A stretch of DNA of 64,000 nucleotides from Hyaloscypha bicolor E (taxonomy: Eukaryota > Ascomycota > Leotiomycetes > Helotiales > Hyaloscyphaceae), in the NCBI RefSeq assembly GCF_002865645.1, contig NW_020194619.1, positions 1,648,442 to 1,712,441 of the forward strand, given 5' to 3'. A program made the translations under genes and the position numbers. Below, piece after piece: positions 11,880 to 22,606 of the stretch; the first letter of the stretch is position 1; each line of letters starts with the position of its first letter. A model generated the notes under the pieces. That model was given only the letters and a program-made list of their open reading frames with translations, was not told the origin of the DNA and did not search any database.

Positions 11880-13105
11880 AAATGTATGTAACACCTCACC
11901 CCAGAACATGGGAGGAGTTCGTATGACGGTGGCATATACTTCCACAACGCAATCCAATGAATTTGTCGGCACTATTTTGAGATAAGATATGTGTGATGTA
12001 GCAAGCTGCAAGACGCATGCCTGGATCGAAAGAGGGGCTAGTTGCATTGACAAGCGTATCCCAGATGTCTGTTTTCTGGATGTAATCTTTGACGGTACGG
12101 TGTAGACATCCGACCATGGCATGCGGGTCATTTTTGGAGTCGCTGCTCTGAGATCCTAGCAACCCTTTGCCACAGGCATTTAATCGTCGTGTCATAAGTT
12201 CGACCCTTGAAGAGATCATTGTAATTGGTGAAGGGTTTGTTGGCAATTTGAAAGCGAAATCCGGATCATGCTCGCCAGCATATGATCAATGGAGAATGCT
12301 GATTGCTTTCGACGAGGCTCGTATAATCTGTAATAGTTCTGAAATCCTTTCTAAATTGACGGAATTTAAGGTTTACTAGAAGAGGATTACCAGATCCGAT
12401 GGCAGAATCCAGCCGCTTTTTCAAATAGGAAAGTTGCTCCCCATCGGTCAAACCTTCGAGTAGGTATTGATAACAAGGATGGCATAGAGAAAGACACTAC
12501 ACGCCTTCGTTGAGACGTTTTCGACGAGGTCAGAGGCAGCGTTGGGATCGCCACGTTGTAGTGTCGCGAAGCCTAGATTATCCGATAAGCTTGAGGAATA
12601 ATAGTATCGAATGTCTCCATATGTGAGCTTCTCGAGTCTTAGACATGGACGAGTATTAAAGGTATCCTCAAAGACGTTCCAAGGCCGTCTGGACACGCAG
12701 AGCTTGACCTCCGCGGTCAAAAATTGATTGGATAAACTCGATGAGATTGATCTGCTGGGAATAAGAACACTCGAATTCATCTAGTCCATCGATAAGAAGG
12801 CATATTTTGTACGACTTTGTCGCTTCATGGACAAATAATTTGAGAGCAGAGAGCAGTTCCCTCACCGTCAATGTCAAGGGTGCGTACCAAACAACTTAGT
12901 CCCTGAAAGCCACGAACGTTTCCAATCGCTTTGGGAATATCAAGGGAGCTATATTGGGGAAGGTCCGCAAGGCTTGCGGTAGTAGAGTCCGAAGGAGTCC
13001 CTCCCGCGTCATCTGGATCTCGTTACCAGCCGAGCACGGAAAATAAAATCCAGATATGGTGACTGGATTGATCCGCCTGCAACAGAGTGATCTATTTACT
13101 AATAA
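11880..13105 (-). pseudogene. Decayed NACHT (NLR-like) gene
   Basis: Read on the minus strand, successive short frames carry parts of one NACHT protein in the right order. These are FYFPCSAGNEIQMTREGLLRTLLPQ (13070-12990), a Walker B segment CLLIDGLDEFECS (about 12810-12775), a block starting RPWNVFEDTF with LEKLTYGDI (about 12700-12610), then VGCLHRTVKDYIQKTDIWDTL (about 12120-12050). Each is in a different frame or separated by stops, so at least three frameshifts or stops are needed. The P-loop and N-terminal domain are not visible upstream of 13105. Same family as the gene at 1942-5416. Its 3' end touches the TTAATC-rich repeat region. Confidence 0.7.
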
Positions 13106-13579
13106 CATTCTTTTAGCAGGTGAGGTTCTGAAGGAAAGGCGGTACTATACCGGACTGAAACATTGATTTACAAGGAGATACAGTATGCTGTCGATATTGC
13201 GCGAACTGCTCTTCTAACGGCTGGACCTCCCTCTCGGTCCACGCCGTCAGAAGAGTACACCCAAAACTGTATATTCTGCATGTGCACGTGCTCCAAAGTG
13301 TGGTGGACCGTGGAGGAAGTCCATTCCGTATTCCCACAACTGAGAACATTCTACCAATAATGAAAAGATTTGCATTCGTGAGCTATCTCGTCCTACCCGA
13401 TCCCATGCCCGCAGCCCGAGTCAAACATATGAGGTATACCCATTTCCTATCCCGTATAACTCCGAAAGAAAGAAAAAAATCATTGATTTGCATTTATTAT
13501 GCCCAAGACCACCTCCCAAACGCCATCCCATAAATCCCAGACGAAACAAATATCTTCAAGAAGCCGTTAAAACATCCAT
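13106..13579. other. Spacer between the NACHT relic and the patatin-like gene
   Basis: A minus-strand frame near 13113-13349 is open but has no recognisable family. It may be the lost 5' part of the NACHT relic or chance. Confidence 0.3.
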
Positions 13580-15498
13580 TCATCTTCCCTTATAATCTGG
13601 TTTCCTCGCCATATTGACCACAGGTGGCGGGCCGTCATCAATTGGATATGGTAACTGCGGTCTTGGCCTCATTGAGACCGTTGATGCTTGACCTGGGATT
13701 GGGGTCTTGGGTGGAAGAGGTGGCGGTTCGACTCGCATTGGTGGTTTCGGCCGTTGTTGTTCATCCATGCTTGTGATTGTTATTTTGTCTGCCCCACCTG
13801 CGGTGCGGTGTTCGCTTGGTGTTGGCGCGTGGACGATAAAGCGGTCCGCGTTGGGGTTCTCGAGGCTAGGAGCTGAGGAGCGAGGAGACGGCCGTGAATG
13901 ATTCTCTGCTGACCTGCGAGGAGAGGGCGTATTTTTCTTGCCAGGGACTTCGAGAGTGTCGTGGTGGCCAGATTCGTATGATGGGCGAGGAGGCGGGGTT
14001 CTGCTTGGTGCTGAGACGGGGACCTCGGCGGGGAGCTCGATGGCTGTCGGGTAGGCTTCTGGGACATCTTCAAGACCCTTATAATCTCCCATTCCACCCA
14101 TAGAACTTCCACCCGTTGATCCCTTTGCTTCGCCCTCGAATCTAGCTTTCGCCCTGTGGATCTTGGCGAGTTTCGCGGCTGCATCATGGTTCATCCTCTG
14201 AACATCGCTCTTGCCAAGGTACCGCCTTGTTCCAGTGCTGATGTCTGCAAGGCGATTCCATTCGTTCATGCCGAACTCTCCAACTCCAATCTCGACGTTC
14301 AGTCGGTAGTAGTTCTCGATGTTCACTCCACGCTTGCTGAGCCCATCCCTGACCATGTACTGGTGGGTCTCCTCGCAGCCTTCGATTTTCGAGATCAAGC
14401 GCCGCCTAGCCTCCGCAAAATCACCCATGAATCCCTCGTACCATAGATGCTGATTGTTGTCGCTTCCCGATGGTCGTTTTCCAGTGCCAATACTCACGAC
14501 CACTCCAATGTCACGGCCTGGCCACTCATTGACGCAAGCCTCGTCCAGGGCGAAAGGACATGGGTTGTATTTTCCAGCGCCTTCGTCGATAAACATCGAC
14601 TCGCCGATCAGGATCGACTTAAATGCCAGTCCCGTGGCTGAAGTTGCCCGACCTGCTTCCCATATCGTACAACCGAATTCGGGTTGAGTCTCTTTTCGTG
14701 AATCATACGATCGTAGAATTGCTGGTGCATCTCCTGGGGCCGTTCCTTTGTAGATTGCAGTGACAGCGCTACTACTGTTAGCTTAGATGTGGATTTCGGG
14801 GAGGGAGATTCTTACGTTTTTGTTCTGTTTTCGCGAGTATCGTAGAGGAGAGCCTCTGGGTTGCCCCACCGAAGAGAGTGCAACGGACGAGATGACTGGT
14901 AGCTAGTTGGACTCCTTGCACTGAAGCTCGCCACACTGGCATTACTGGCGTGCCGCCGAGGTAGCCCTCTGTTCAAATGGCTGATGGGGTCGTTGTATGC
15001 TCCTTCCGGTTCCTCGCCGTCGTTGCCTTCGTCCATAAATATGGTATGTTCCCGCACGCACTCCTTAATCGCCTCTTCTAACTTCGACGCCTTAAACAAC
15101 GTTGTTTTGTATGGTATTCCCGCAATAGTTTTGTCCGTCTCGAAAACTTTCCTCGTCATTCGTACGTAGACTTCTTTGCAGGTCTCCAGATCTAATCGTA
15201 GGCGCCCCAGCATGATAGCAATCAAACCACCGGTGCCCGTCCCCACGATAAGATCGAAGTGGTCTGCTGGTTTCGGAATCTCGTGTCTTCGCGGAGCCTT
15301 GCCCTCAATCTCGACAAAGGTCCGGTGCATGAGCTCCTGGATGATAATGAGCATGGAGTAGCCTCGCACGCCACCTCCATCTGCGACACATTAGTGAGGG
15401 GTTTTGAGCGGTCGGAAGCCGTGCTCACCTAGAGAGAGGATGCGCAGAGGAGGACCCTTGGTGGTATCCTTCCTTCGCAGATTGCCATTTGATTCCAT
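13580..15498 (-). CDS. Patatin-like protein with degenerate catalytic motifs
   Basis: Three exons: 15498-15429, 15380-14816, 14768-13580; introns of 48 and 47 nt with GT...AG ends and compatible phases; about 607 residues. The second splice acceptor could also lie 3 or 6 nt upstream in the same phase. The anion-hole motif LDGGGVRGYS (residues 23-32) spans the first splice and supports it. The nucleophile elbow, normally G-x-S-x-G, reads GTGTGG at residues 70-75, with Gly72 (codon GGC, 15237-15235) where serine should be. The Asp motif, normally DG(G/A), reads FIDEGAGKYNP (Asp273). So hydrolase activity is doubtful; a scaffold or sensing role is an inference. Residues 110-180 hold a Ser-rich insertion (NASVASFSARSPTSYQSS) and the last 200 are proline-rich and probably disordered. 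Upstream in-frame codons to 15723 are open, but MESNG at 15498 is the most sensible start. Confidence 0.85.
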
Positions 15499-16363
15499 CG
15501 TGAGAGCTGGTTGCGCAGTGGCAGCGCTTTCGTCGATCGTTGAGAGTCGGCTCCTCTGCGATCGTCTTGTAGTTGCTGGAGCCGCAGCCAGGAAGTTGAG
15601 GCGCGCCGTAGTGACCGCTGTTCTGCAACGATGACTGTGTTTGTTGCGAATGTGGAACGTTGGATATGTGTGTGTCAGCTGCAGGTAATGCTCATGAGGA
15701 GATTTCCAATCTATCTTGTTCACGAAGCTTTCCTGATCGGCGGCCCGACAAGAATGACGCCTGTTGGCAAGGCTATGCTCGCTTACCTCGTTAAGTTAAG
15801 GGTGCAGGGGTGGGCTCTGACGATGCAGCCCGGGAGTTCGCCTCGAAACCTTCCAGAAGTCTTTGCTGATCAACACTGCGCAGAATGGGATTTTCTGATG
15901 GCGCACAGCTTCCACTGGCGAGCTCTTACGAAGGCGACATTCACAGAGAAGGGAATGCGGGGCTGCTCAAGCATCCAGCAGCGCTTACGCAACATCCACT
16001 CCTCCGCTGTGCCGGTGTTCGCCGTAGTATCCGTCTTGACATCGATGCCAAGCCCGACTGTTGCTTGGTGGTGCTTAGAAGCTCCTCGAGCAAATAGTTC
16101 GGCGTGCGCGGTCCTCGACGATGCTGCCCCGGCCTGATTGGCGCTCTCCCCTGGTCTGAATGACGTTGATCGGGTCTCCAGGGGTTCTTCAGTTCTTGGG
16201 GGGTTGCCGTTTCATGTATTCGGGTGGCTGTGCAGCTTCGTCCTGGTCCTGGGAGGTGTGAGCTTTGTGACCGGGGGCAAACTATTTTGCCCACTTACAC
16301 CGCCTACGAGTACGGAGACAACATCTGAAGCTTGACGAGGTTCCGAGTACGATTCCGTGGGTC
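15499..16363. other. 5' flank of the patatin-like gene
   Basis: GC-normal sequence with long but domain-free frames (for example 15631-16137, +). No repeats or RNA genes seen. Confidence 0.35.
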
Positions 16364-16638
16364 TACGAAGGCAGACGGCATTAAAATTCGTCCAATTCGC
16401 TAAGCGAGCGCGGGCGCAATCCCGACCCTTGCAATAAGAATTTCTTGTAATTCCGTATCACATTTAATTATCGCAAAAATTCCACAAAAGTTAGATCTGC
16501 TTCCTTTCTATCTCGCAAAACTATTTTAAAGACTTTTAGATGTTACGTTGAGATTTGGTGTAATTTTCTAAACGTAGCGATTTTGGTGTTCCTCGCTTTT
16601 TTGCGGATGGACGGTTTTTAATGCCGCCCGCCTTCGTA
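16364..16638. mobile_element. MITE with TA target duplication
   Basis: TAcgaaggcagacggcatt at 16364 is mirrored by aatgccgcccgccttcgTA ending at 16638. The imperfect terminal inverted repeat runs about 40 bp (cgaaggc, ggcattaaaa, cgtcc and aagcgag blocks all pair). TA lies at both borders. The 190-bp core has no frame. Different termini from the element at 551-1434, so a separate family. Confidence 0.75.
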
Positions 16639-16701
16639 TATACGACACTGAGCGATCATGAAGTCGGGAGGAACCACTCCCTCCTATCAGGGCCATGCCT
16701 G

Positions 16702-17325
16702 TCATTGAAGCTTTGACGCTCCCGAACACGACTCTACTGTATCTATAGCAATCCCTGCTTTCAAAGCCTGCCAGGCACGTATACCTTCGTCCAGGGCATC
16801 AGAAATACCTTGAAGCAGATACTCGTACAGCGACTGACGAACGATGTCCACGAGATCTTGAGGCTCTGCAGAAGACTTTGGAGATGTGCAAGTTGACTGT
16901 TAGCATGGCGGTTTTCTCGTTGGAATTTGTGAGCCCCACAATAGTCTCACTCGCACTGGAAGGCACGCAGAGCTGCAAGAACACGACGTCGGTGAAGACG
17001 TGGGGGATTCTTCGGTGCAAGCTTTGGCCTCAGAAGATGGGCGCAGCACTTGCTACCAACTACCGCTTCGGAGATACCTATTAGAGACGGAATCTTTACT
17101 CGCACTCGGAACCATCTCCTCAGTGGGGAGACCAACGGGTCCCCTGTGGACGGTATGGCCCCTCGACTTGACAGATGCATCTACTGTTACCGATAGCAGC
17201 ATCAAGGGTAGCCCTGAATTTCCTCCTAAATTTGAAAGCACAACATGCAGAACAGAGGCCAAAGGCAGCCACACTTTTAGTACGCCTACACATCGCCTAA
17301 GGATCTTCCAGAGGTTGATACCCAA
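16702..17325 (-). CDS. Putative multi-exon gene of unknown function
   Basis: The last exon (about 16892-16702) encodes a coherent helical C-terminus (…AEPQDLVDIVRQSLYEYLLQG…SGASKLQ, stop at 16702-16704). Just upstream lies a textbook branch site tgctaac (about 16905) followed by acceptors at aag and cag, so an intron is likely. Further upstream, open minus-strand stretches at 17180-16950 and 17325-17053 may be earlier exons; the latter begins MGINLWKILRRCVGVLKVW, which is hydrophobic. I cannot fix the donor or the start. No family recognised. The alternative is a degraded gene. Confidence 0.35.
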
Positions 17326-17932
17326 AACGAGATAGTGCTGAGCTCAAATGAAAAGGGAATCGTCCACCAGTGTAGACCCTTCATTGATATAAAGGCGTGT
17401 GAGGGAATGAGTGGGGAAGGAACGATGAGAGCCTATCTCCGCGAAACTGTCGTAGCAGGATCAGCCGTCGATACATCATGAGCATGGTACAGTACACCTT
17501 CGACCTTTTCGATAGTTGTCTAACATTTAGCAAAACCCGTGACTCCCTCGGCGATAAAAATGATAAAATTCGCGGATATACTTAGTTTTAGCCGCCATAC
17601 CAACAGGAACTCCCCGATTTCCTCGACATCCCTTCGAACTGCCGTTAAGCGTCATCAACAGAACGGGGGAGTTTGTAAAGGTAATCTAATTTTTACCTCC
17701 GTTCCAACCAACGCGGTTAAATCACCATTGCCACTCTACTTATGCGCTACTCACTCTCGCCTCACCCTTTGCTCGGGCTCGGGTTGCCACGGTTGCCCGG
17801 ATGTCTCGCTTAAATAGGTGGCAAGCACACACACAAAAAAAGAGGTCGACGGGAGAAAAAAAATTCGCGAATTTGAATGGCATTGAACCACACTGGAACG
17901 AATATTAATTATATGCTCTTGCAAAGAGAAGA
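17326..17932. other. Intergenic, no gene supported
   Basis: No domain-bearing frame. A short + strand frame (17539-17817) is Cys-containing but composition looks random. Confidence 0.35.
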
Positions 17933-18007
17933 TGACTTCATACCCCGATTTGAACGGATAACCTTTCGATCTGGAGTCGAACGCGCTACCGTTGCTATTT
18001 TAAATCA
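17933..18007 (-). tRNA. tRNA-Trp(CCA), probably a damaged copy
   Basis: Minus strand: D-loop side agcaacggtagcgc, anticodon arm gttcgactccagatcgaa with anticodon CCA (17974-17972), variable region, T-arm with ttcaaat, then acceptor strand gaagtca. The 3' half is intact. In the 5' half the acceptor strand reads tgattta, giving one G-T pair and one mismatch with gaagtca. The D-stem is tagc against gcgc, with two mispairs. The changes look like C-to-T/G-to-A transitions. It lies close to the AT-rich tract starting near 18,180. Could be a pseudogene. Confidence 0.65.
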
Positions 18008-18407
18008 GTTCTCACGTTCTGGAATTGTGAGGTGAAGCGACATACCGCCAGCGGTCCATTTGATAAAAAGTTGCTTATTTCATCCTATGTTTCGGTTAAG
18101 CATTTTTCGCTTCTTGAGGCGTAATTCAGTGCTCACGTGGTCGCCCCACGTGACTCATACGTATTTAGGAAGGTATGTAAGTACTAATAATCGGTAAGAA
18201 CTAGCTCTTAGTTATTTAATCTTTTATGAAAATATAATATAAGAGTAATTATTAAATATTTAAATAATAAATAAAGAATATAAGTATTATATAATTATAA
18301 TAATAACTAAATACTAGTTATATAACTATTTCGATAGCTCGGCTGCCTTTGTCTTTTCTTTAATATCTTATATTATTATAATATAACCCATTTTTTATTA
18401 TAATAAT
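18008..18407. other. Transition into an AT-rich, RIP-like tract
   Basis: Composition falls sharply near 18,180. Contains cacgtgg and ccacgtgac (about 18133-18156). AT-rich low-complexity sequence continues to the solo LTR. No frame. Confidence 0.4.
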
Positions 18408-18665
18408 TATTACGATTCCCAGATACCTGGCCAGATGCCAGATGCCTTCTAGACGCACGTGACGCGGCCGCCTCACTAGGGAAGTATGCTTGGAATGTAC
18501 TAGAGATATTTAGAAGGCTAAGCTCCTTCGGAACTAGTATACTATAGGGTATATATACTCCCTTATAGCCTCCTGTATTCTAGTTTTCTCTTCCTTAGCT
18601 TTGAATCGTCTTTATAAGGGACCTTCTACCTTGCTTTCCAAGCCCTGAATACCATACCCGTAATA
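18408..18665 (+). mobile_element. Solo LTR of the Gypsy-4 family
   Basis: 258 bp beginning tattacg and ending cgtaata (inverted), flanked by ataat on both sides (18403-18407 and 18666-18670; low-information but exact). Its reverse complement aligns over its whole length to the two LTRs of the element at 57142-63810, including the shared block ending agggcttggaaagcaag. It keeps more C/G (gcacgtgacgcggccgc) than those copies, so it is less mutated. Confidence 0.8.
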
Positions 18666-19154
18666 ATAATAGTCTTAAATAAAAAGTTAAAAACTAAAAT
18701 CACTTTTAATATAATTAAGCTATTATAAACTTATAAGAACTTTTATTATATATTTTTAAATATAAGAAACTAATTCTTAAAGTTCTTAACAAAATAATTA
18801 GTTTTTGAAACTATTAGTAGTCTTTATATAAAAATCTTTTAATATATTAAATATTAATTCTTTAAAAGCAAGTTTCTAAATATATAAATATTTTAGCCCT
18901 TTTAAAACAACCTTTATATTACTAATCGAGTCTAATACTAAAGATTTTAATATAAAAGGTTAATGAGATAAAAGATGTTATTAAAGTATTAGTTAAGAGC
19001 ATTGTTTATTAAACTAGTCACAACTTACAGATCAAGTAGGCGACCATATCGAGAAACGTCTCATCTTCCTTGCAACTTTGTCAGTCGCCTGGCAATCGTT
19101 TGATTATTCAGATTCCTCTACTACCTCAAAACAGACCATGCGGCGTTGCTGAGC
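18666..19154. other. AT-rich remnant
   Basis: 18,670-19,010 is RIP-like AT-rich sequence without LTR or motif I can place. Normal composition returns by about 19,020. Confidence 0.35.
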
Positions 19155-19685
19155 ATGGACTCGGACATTGCTCGTAATGAGTTGAGAGATGCAATATTAC
19201 CTGATTCCGCAGACCTCGAAGGTGTAGACTACACTCTTCAGCCTGAAACCTACGGAAGTTATGAGAAGGAGCAGCACGGATTTGAATTCAGCACGGGTAA
19301 TATCAATGAGCACCACCTAGCGGGAGCTTACAACTCGCCGGAGGAATTATTCGTGCACTTTTTCAAACAGAGGAATGCTGACCGTCGATTGCTTGGAACG
19401 AGTATGACTTCAGCCTCGCTCGGCCCTCAACAAAATTCCCAAAATCTCAAGCTGGGTTCGTTTGCTTATAATTTCAGAAGGCAGCAGGCCGATCGCGGGA
19501 TAGAATGGGATTGGGATCGAGACCCAGGCAGTACCAAAAACCCCACCAGTCTCAAACGTGGTTCCACGTTGTGCAAATTCCGCTTTGATATAATGATTTC
19601 TACAATCACATTCTCGACCAAGTACTCCCTAAAAAGCCAGATTCAAGCGTCAAATGACAATCGCAAGTTTTGGAAAGTCTGCTAA
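19155..19685 (+). CDS. Hypothetical protein
   Basis: An open frame of about 176 codons from ATG 19155 (MDSDIARNELRDAILPDSAD) to TGA at 19683. Acidic first half, basic and Ser-rich second half. No domain, signal peptide or membrane segment seen. The last 40 codons (…KYSLKSQIQASNDNRKFW…) look less protein-like, so the real gene may splice out before them. It sits between a solo LTR tract and another repeat patch and might be a fragment. Confidence 0.4.
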   Translation: MDSDIARNELRDAILPDSADLEGVDYTLQPETYGSYEKEQHGFEFSTGNINEHHLAGAYNSPEELFVHFFKQRNADRRLLGTSMTSASLGPQQNSQNLKLGSFAYNFRRQQADRGIEWDWDRDPGSTKNPTSLKRGSTLCKFRFDIMISTITFSTKYSLKSQIQASNDNRKFWKVC

Positions 19686-20292
19686 CACTGGATGCTCTCT
19701 TTGTAACGTTTTCTTCGTTGAACTTGACTATGTTGGGATTGGGAAGGCGATCATGGGAAACCATGATATATCTCTGGTAAAGAATGAAAGTCTAACAAGC
19801 TGAGTACTTCTTTTACGTGTTGACAACAAGCAAACCCTCGGCCTAGAACTGTATTGTGATCGAGGTAAGGATTACTGGACTTTATCCTGCGTCAGCTTAC
19901 TAGCATTAAACTCTACCTGAACACGGGCCGAATTGGGCATATCAATGCTACTAGATACTCCTCTACGAGGATCGAATTGGACAGAGGGTGGGGATATCGG
20001 CGAGTCACCTTCGTCCGAGCAAAGTATAACTCTAGCTGGAGAATGACCTCGCTCGTGTGAGTCGACACACACCCATTGCCGCCCCTCGCTCGGCGAATCG
20101 GCTCTTCCAACTTGCGTTCTGGATCTTGGACCTACCGGAATCTAAAAACCCCTAATGTTTGCGGCGTTCAACCGGTATGTTTGGCTCTTACGCGGTCGCT
20201 ACTTTTTCTGGGGCGGAGCCAATATTCCGATGCTATCTAAGAGCAATCATGAAGCTTGGCCTGCTGGAATCCCCCTTGCCGTTCTCCTACCC
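19686..20292. other. Intergenic, no gene supported
   Basis: Short frames only. Confidence 0.35.
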
Positions 20293-20525
20293 AGTGTGTC
20301 AAAAAAGTAATCAAGGTATTCCAAATATTCATGAATATTCATGATTTGCTTCAATAGAATATAATTGCCGTAATATTTAAATAGTTTGATTAGATTAGAA
20401 TATATAATCATGAATATTCATGATTACCTTATTTAGAATCTGATTAAAATATAAATGGTGGGTATTTTTAATGAATAGATTAGATTACTAGCCGGTATTC
20501 TAATCTAATCTAATACTTCATTATA
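20293..20525. repeat. AT-rich palindromic repeat related to the region at 11236-11800
   Basis: Two copies of the palindrome atcatgaatattcatgat (near 20320-20342 and 20406-20424) and a tail of taatctaatctaat. The left end gtgtgtcaaaaaagtaatca resembles the reverse complement of the right end of the 11236-11800 repeat (gtgtgtcaaaggattaatca). Probably the same non-autonomous family. Confidence 0.4.
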
Positions 20526-21509
20526 TTAACATTGGAATCGCAACTACCCATTTTTTTCGACTATACTTTATATAACGAGATGGGGATTAGGAATTAGTCT
20601 TTACGTATATCTTACTCTACACGAGCAAGCTAGGTTTTACGATTTCTGGCAACACTGTACATTGCAGTTATACCGCCTTGATTCTCTCCGAAAAGGGGTC
20701 TTCTCCACCCATCTTTATTCGCGTTGGTTTCCTTATCTTCGACGAAGAAAAATTTACAGAGATGCCAAAGCTACGAATGGGAAAAGAGACTTTTGTGATT
20801 GTATAGAAGCTTGCAGAAGACAACCTGGCTATCGTAATGACCACGAGCCTCTAGGGGTTATCAGGTGACTCTGCCTTTTCAGGTGATTAAATCAGGCCGC
20901 ACTGTGAGGGGGAAAATTCGCTTGAGCCTCAGGCACACATTTCGCTTAATTATGGCGCTAAGGAGTATTTAGCCTCGCTCCCAAGCTTCTACGAGCTTCA
21001 CGCTTCTATTCTGGAATTTATCGGAATTCTAGAAATCTCTTGTGTTCATACGTGACGTGTAAAATACCCGGTAATTCGCGAACCTGGTACTTGGTTCACT
21101 TCTGCCTATTTCTTCTGAGGATCTTCAGCACTAGCTTTCTTGCAGCGCCATTCTCATAGCATTGGTATAATGTTCACAGGCAGATTGATTAGAATGATAT
21201 TGCCCTCTGAATACACAGTAATTCTTCTTAAACTAATCCTCGTTCCTCTCCCAATCATTGGGTGAAAGTACTGTCGATGAGACATTTGCGCCTTAGATTG
21301 AAGAAATATGATTTCAAAATTCCGAAAAAAACGTTCTGTTCTCAAATCAAAGCAAAGGCCATCAGAGCTTACACGTCCACATTCGTCTGCTAGATATCAG
21401 GATCAAATTTCACACTTTGGGCTAGCATATTCCAAGGAAGTAGTTTGCCACACTCAATGATGCAACGCCGGAGGTCTATCAACAACGTTGTCACAGCCTT
21501 ACACAGCTC
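20526..21509. other. Intergenic, no gene supported
   Basis: No convincing frame. Normal composition. Confidence 0.35.
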
Positions 21510-22606
21510 TCAAATCTTACTCAAAAAATCTTTCCAGTCCTCACGCTCAATATACTGTCTCAAACTTAACGTCTTAGCCTTTGGGTCAAGCTTCCTCATT
21601 AGCACACATCTCCCCCCCTCTAGATATAAACTCACCTGCCAAGGCAAAATAAGCTTATCACCCCACCCAAACTCCGCACTAGTAGCCGTGCTCTCCGCCA
21701 CCTCCCTCCCAATCTCACTTACACCAAGTAAGTCCTGCTTCGGAGGCGAGTTGACGAGGAGCGAGACGAAGAGACCTGTGTCCCCTGGGATCACGAAGGG
21801 ATGAACGGCGGTGGGCTCGCAAGGCTTGTGGTAAATGTAGATGCCGTCTTGCATATTCTTATTTCGTCAACATAATTTACTCGGTTTTGATATAACGTGT
21901 AATTCATCGAAAGGGTGAAGCAAGGGGACGGAGAGAAGGAGATAAACCTTAGCAGCACCCATAAACCCTCCATACCAAATGATATTATCCGCATAGAACC
22001 CCATATTCAGCAAACTGCTCTTTTCCCATAACTCGTTCTTCTCCTTCAAGTAACTGGTAATGTCAGCTTTACTGTCGAAATGGTAAGCATACGTATGCTT
22101 TCCCTTACTCTGTTCCTTGAATCCTGGCAGCGTACTAGACACAAACCTCTCCAATTTACTCCCTTCCTCCTTCAACATCACATCCGCTGCGTCTACAATA
22201 TTCTTCCTGCGATGAACTTCGATAGCGTAAGCGTATTCGCCTGTTTCACGGTCTGAGATCTTCGATTTCTCTTCAAAAGCCGCGAAATAAGGTGCCCAGA
22301 AATCAGTGACGGCAAAAATCACGTGTGCGCCCCTGAAGGCAGGGATGAGGGTTTGCGGATCGTCCACATCGGCTTGCACCACGTCGATTCCTTTCGCCTT
22401 GAGTGCTTCGGCGGAGGACGAGGTAGATGATCGAGAGATCCCTCGGACATTCCAGCCGAGGGAGAGGAAGTGCGAGGCTACGGAACCGCCCTGGAGTCGT
22501 TAGAAAGGGAGGGAGGGGTTGTCATGTGACTGTGTCTTAAGAAGGGGTAAGAGAGAGGACCTACCTGGGTTCCTGCTACACCGAGGGCTGCGATAGTTTT
22601 CGGCAT
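21510..22606 (-). CDS. NmrA-like NAD(P)-binding Rossmann protein, internally shortened
   Basis: Four exons fit phase: 22606-22565, 22490-21948, 21857-21636, 21590-21510; introns of 74, 90 and 45 nt; about 295 residues. The N-terminus MPKTIAALGVAGTQGGSVA holds the GxxGxxG dinucleotide site (residues 9-15), with the first splice inside the motif. Later blocks are typical of the NmrA/HSCARG family: ADVDDPQTLIPAFRGAHVIF, then RFVSSTLPG, then PTAVHPFVIPGDTGLF, PPKQDLLGVSE, and C-terminal SLRQYIEREDW. These proteins bind NAD(P) as redox sensors or regulators rather than enzymes; the target is unknown. Between LLGVSE and IGREVAESTATSAEFGWG I miss about 35 residues normally present, so an in-frame deletion is likely. 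The donor of intron 2 (GTTTAT) is unusual. Confidence 0.8.

Noticed and set aside
15631..16137. 168-codon plus-strand frame upstream of the patatin-like gene
   Set aside because: No domain, random-looking composition, lies in the probable promoter of the opposite-strand gene.
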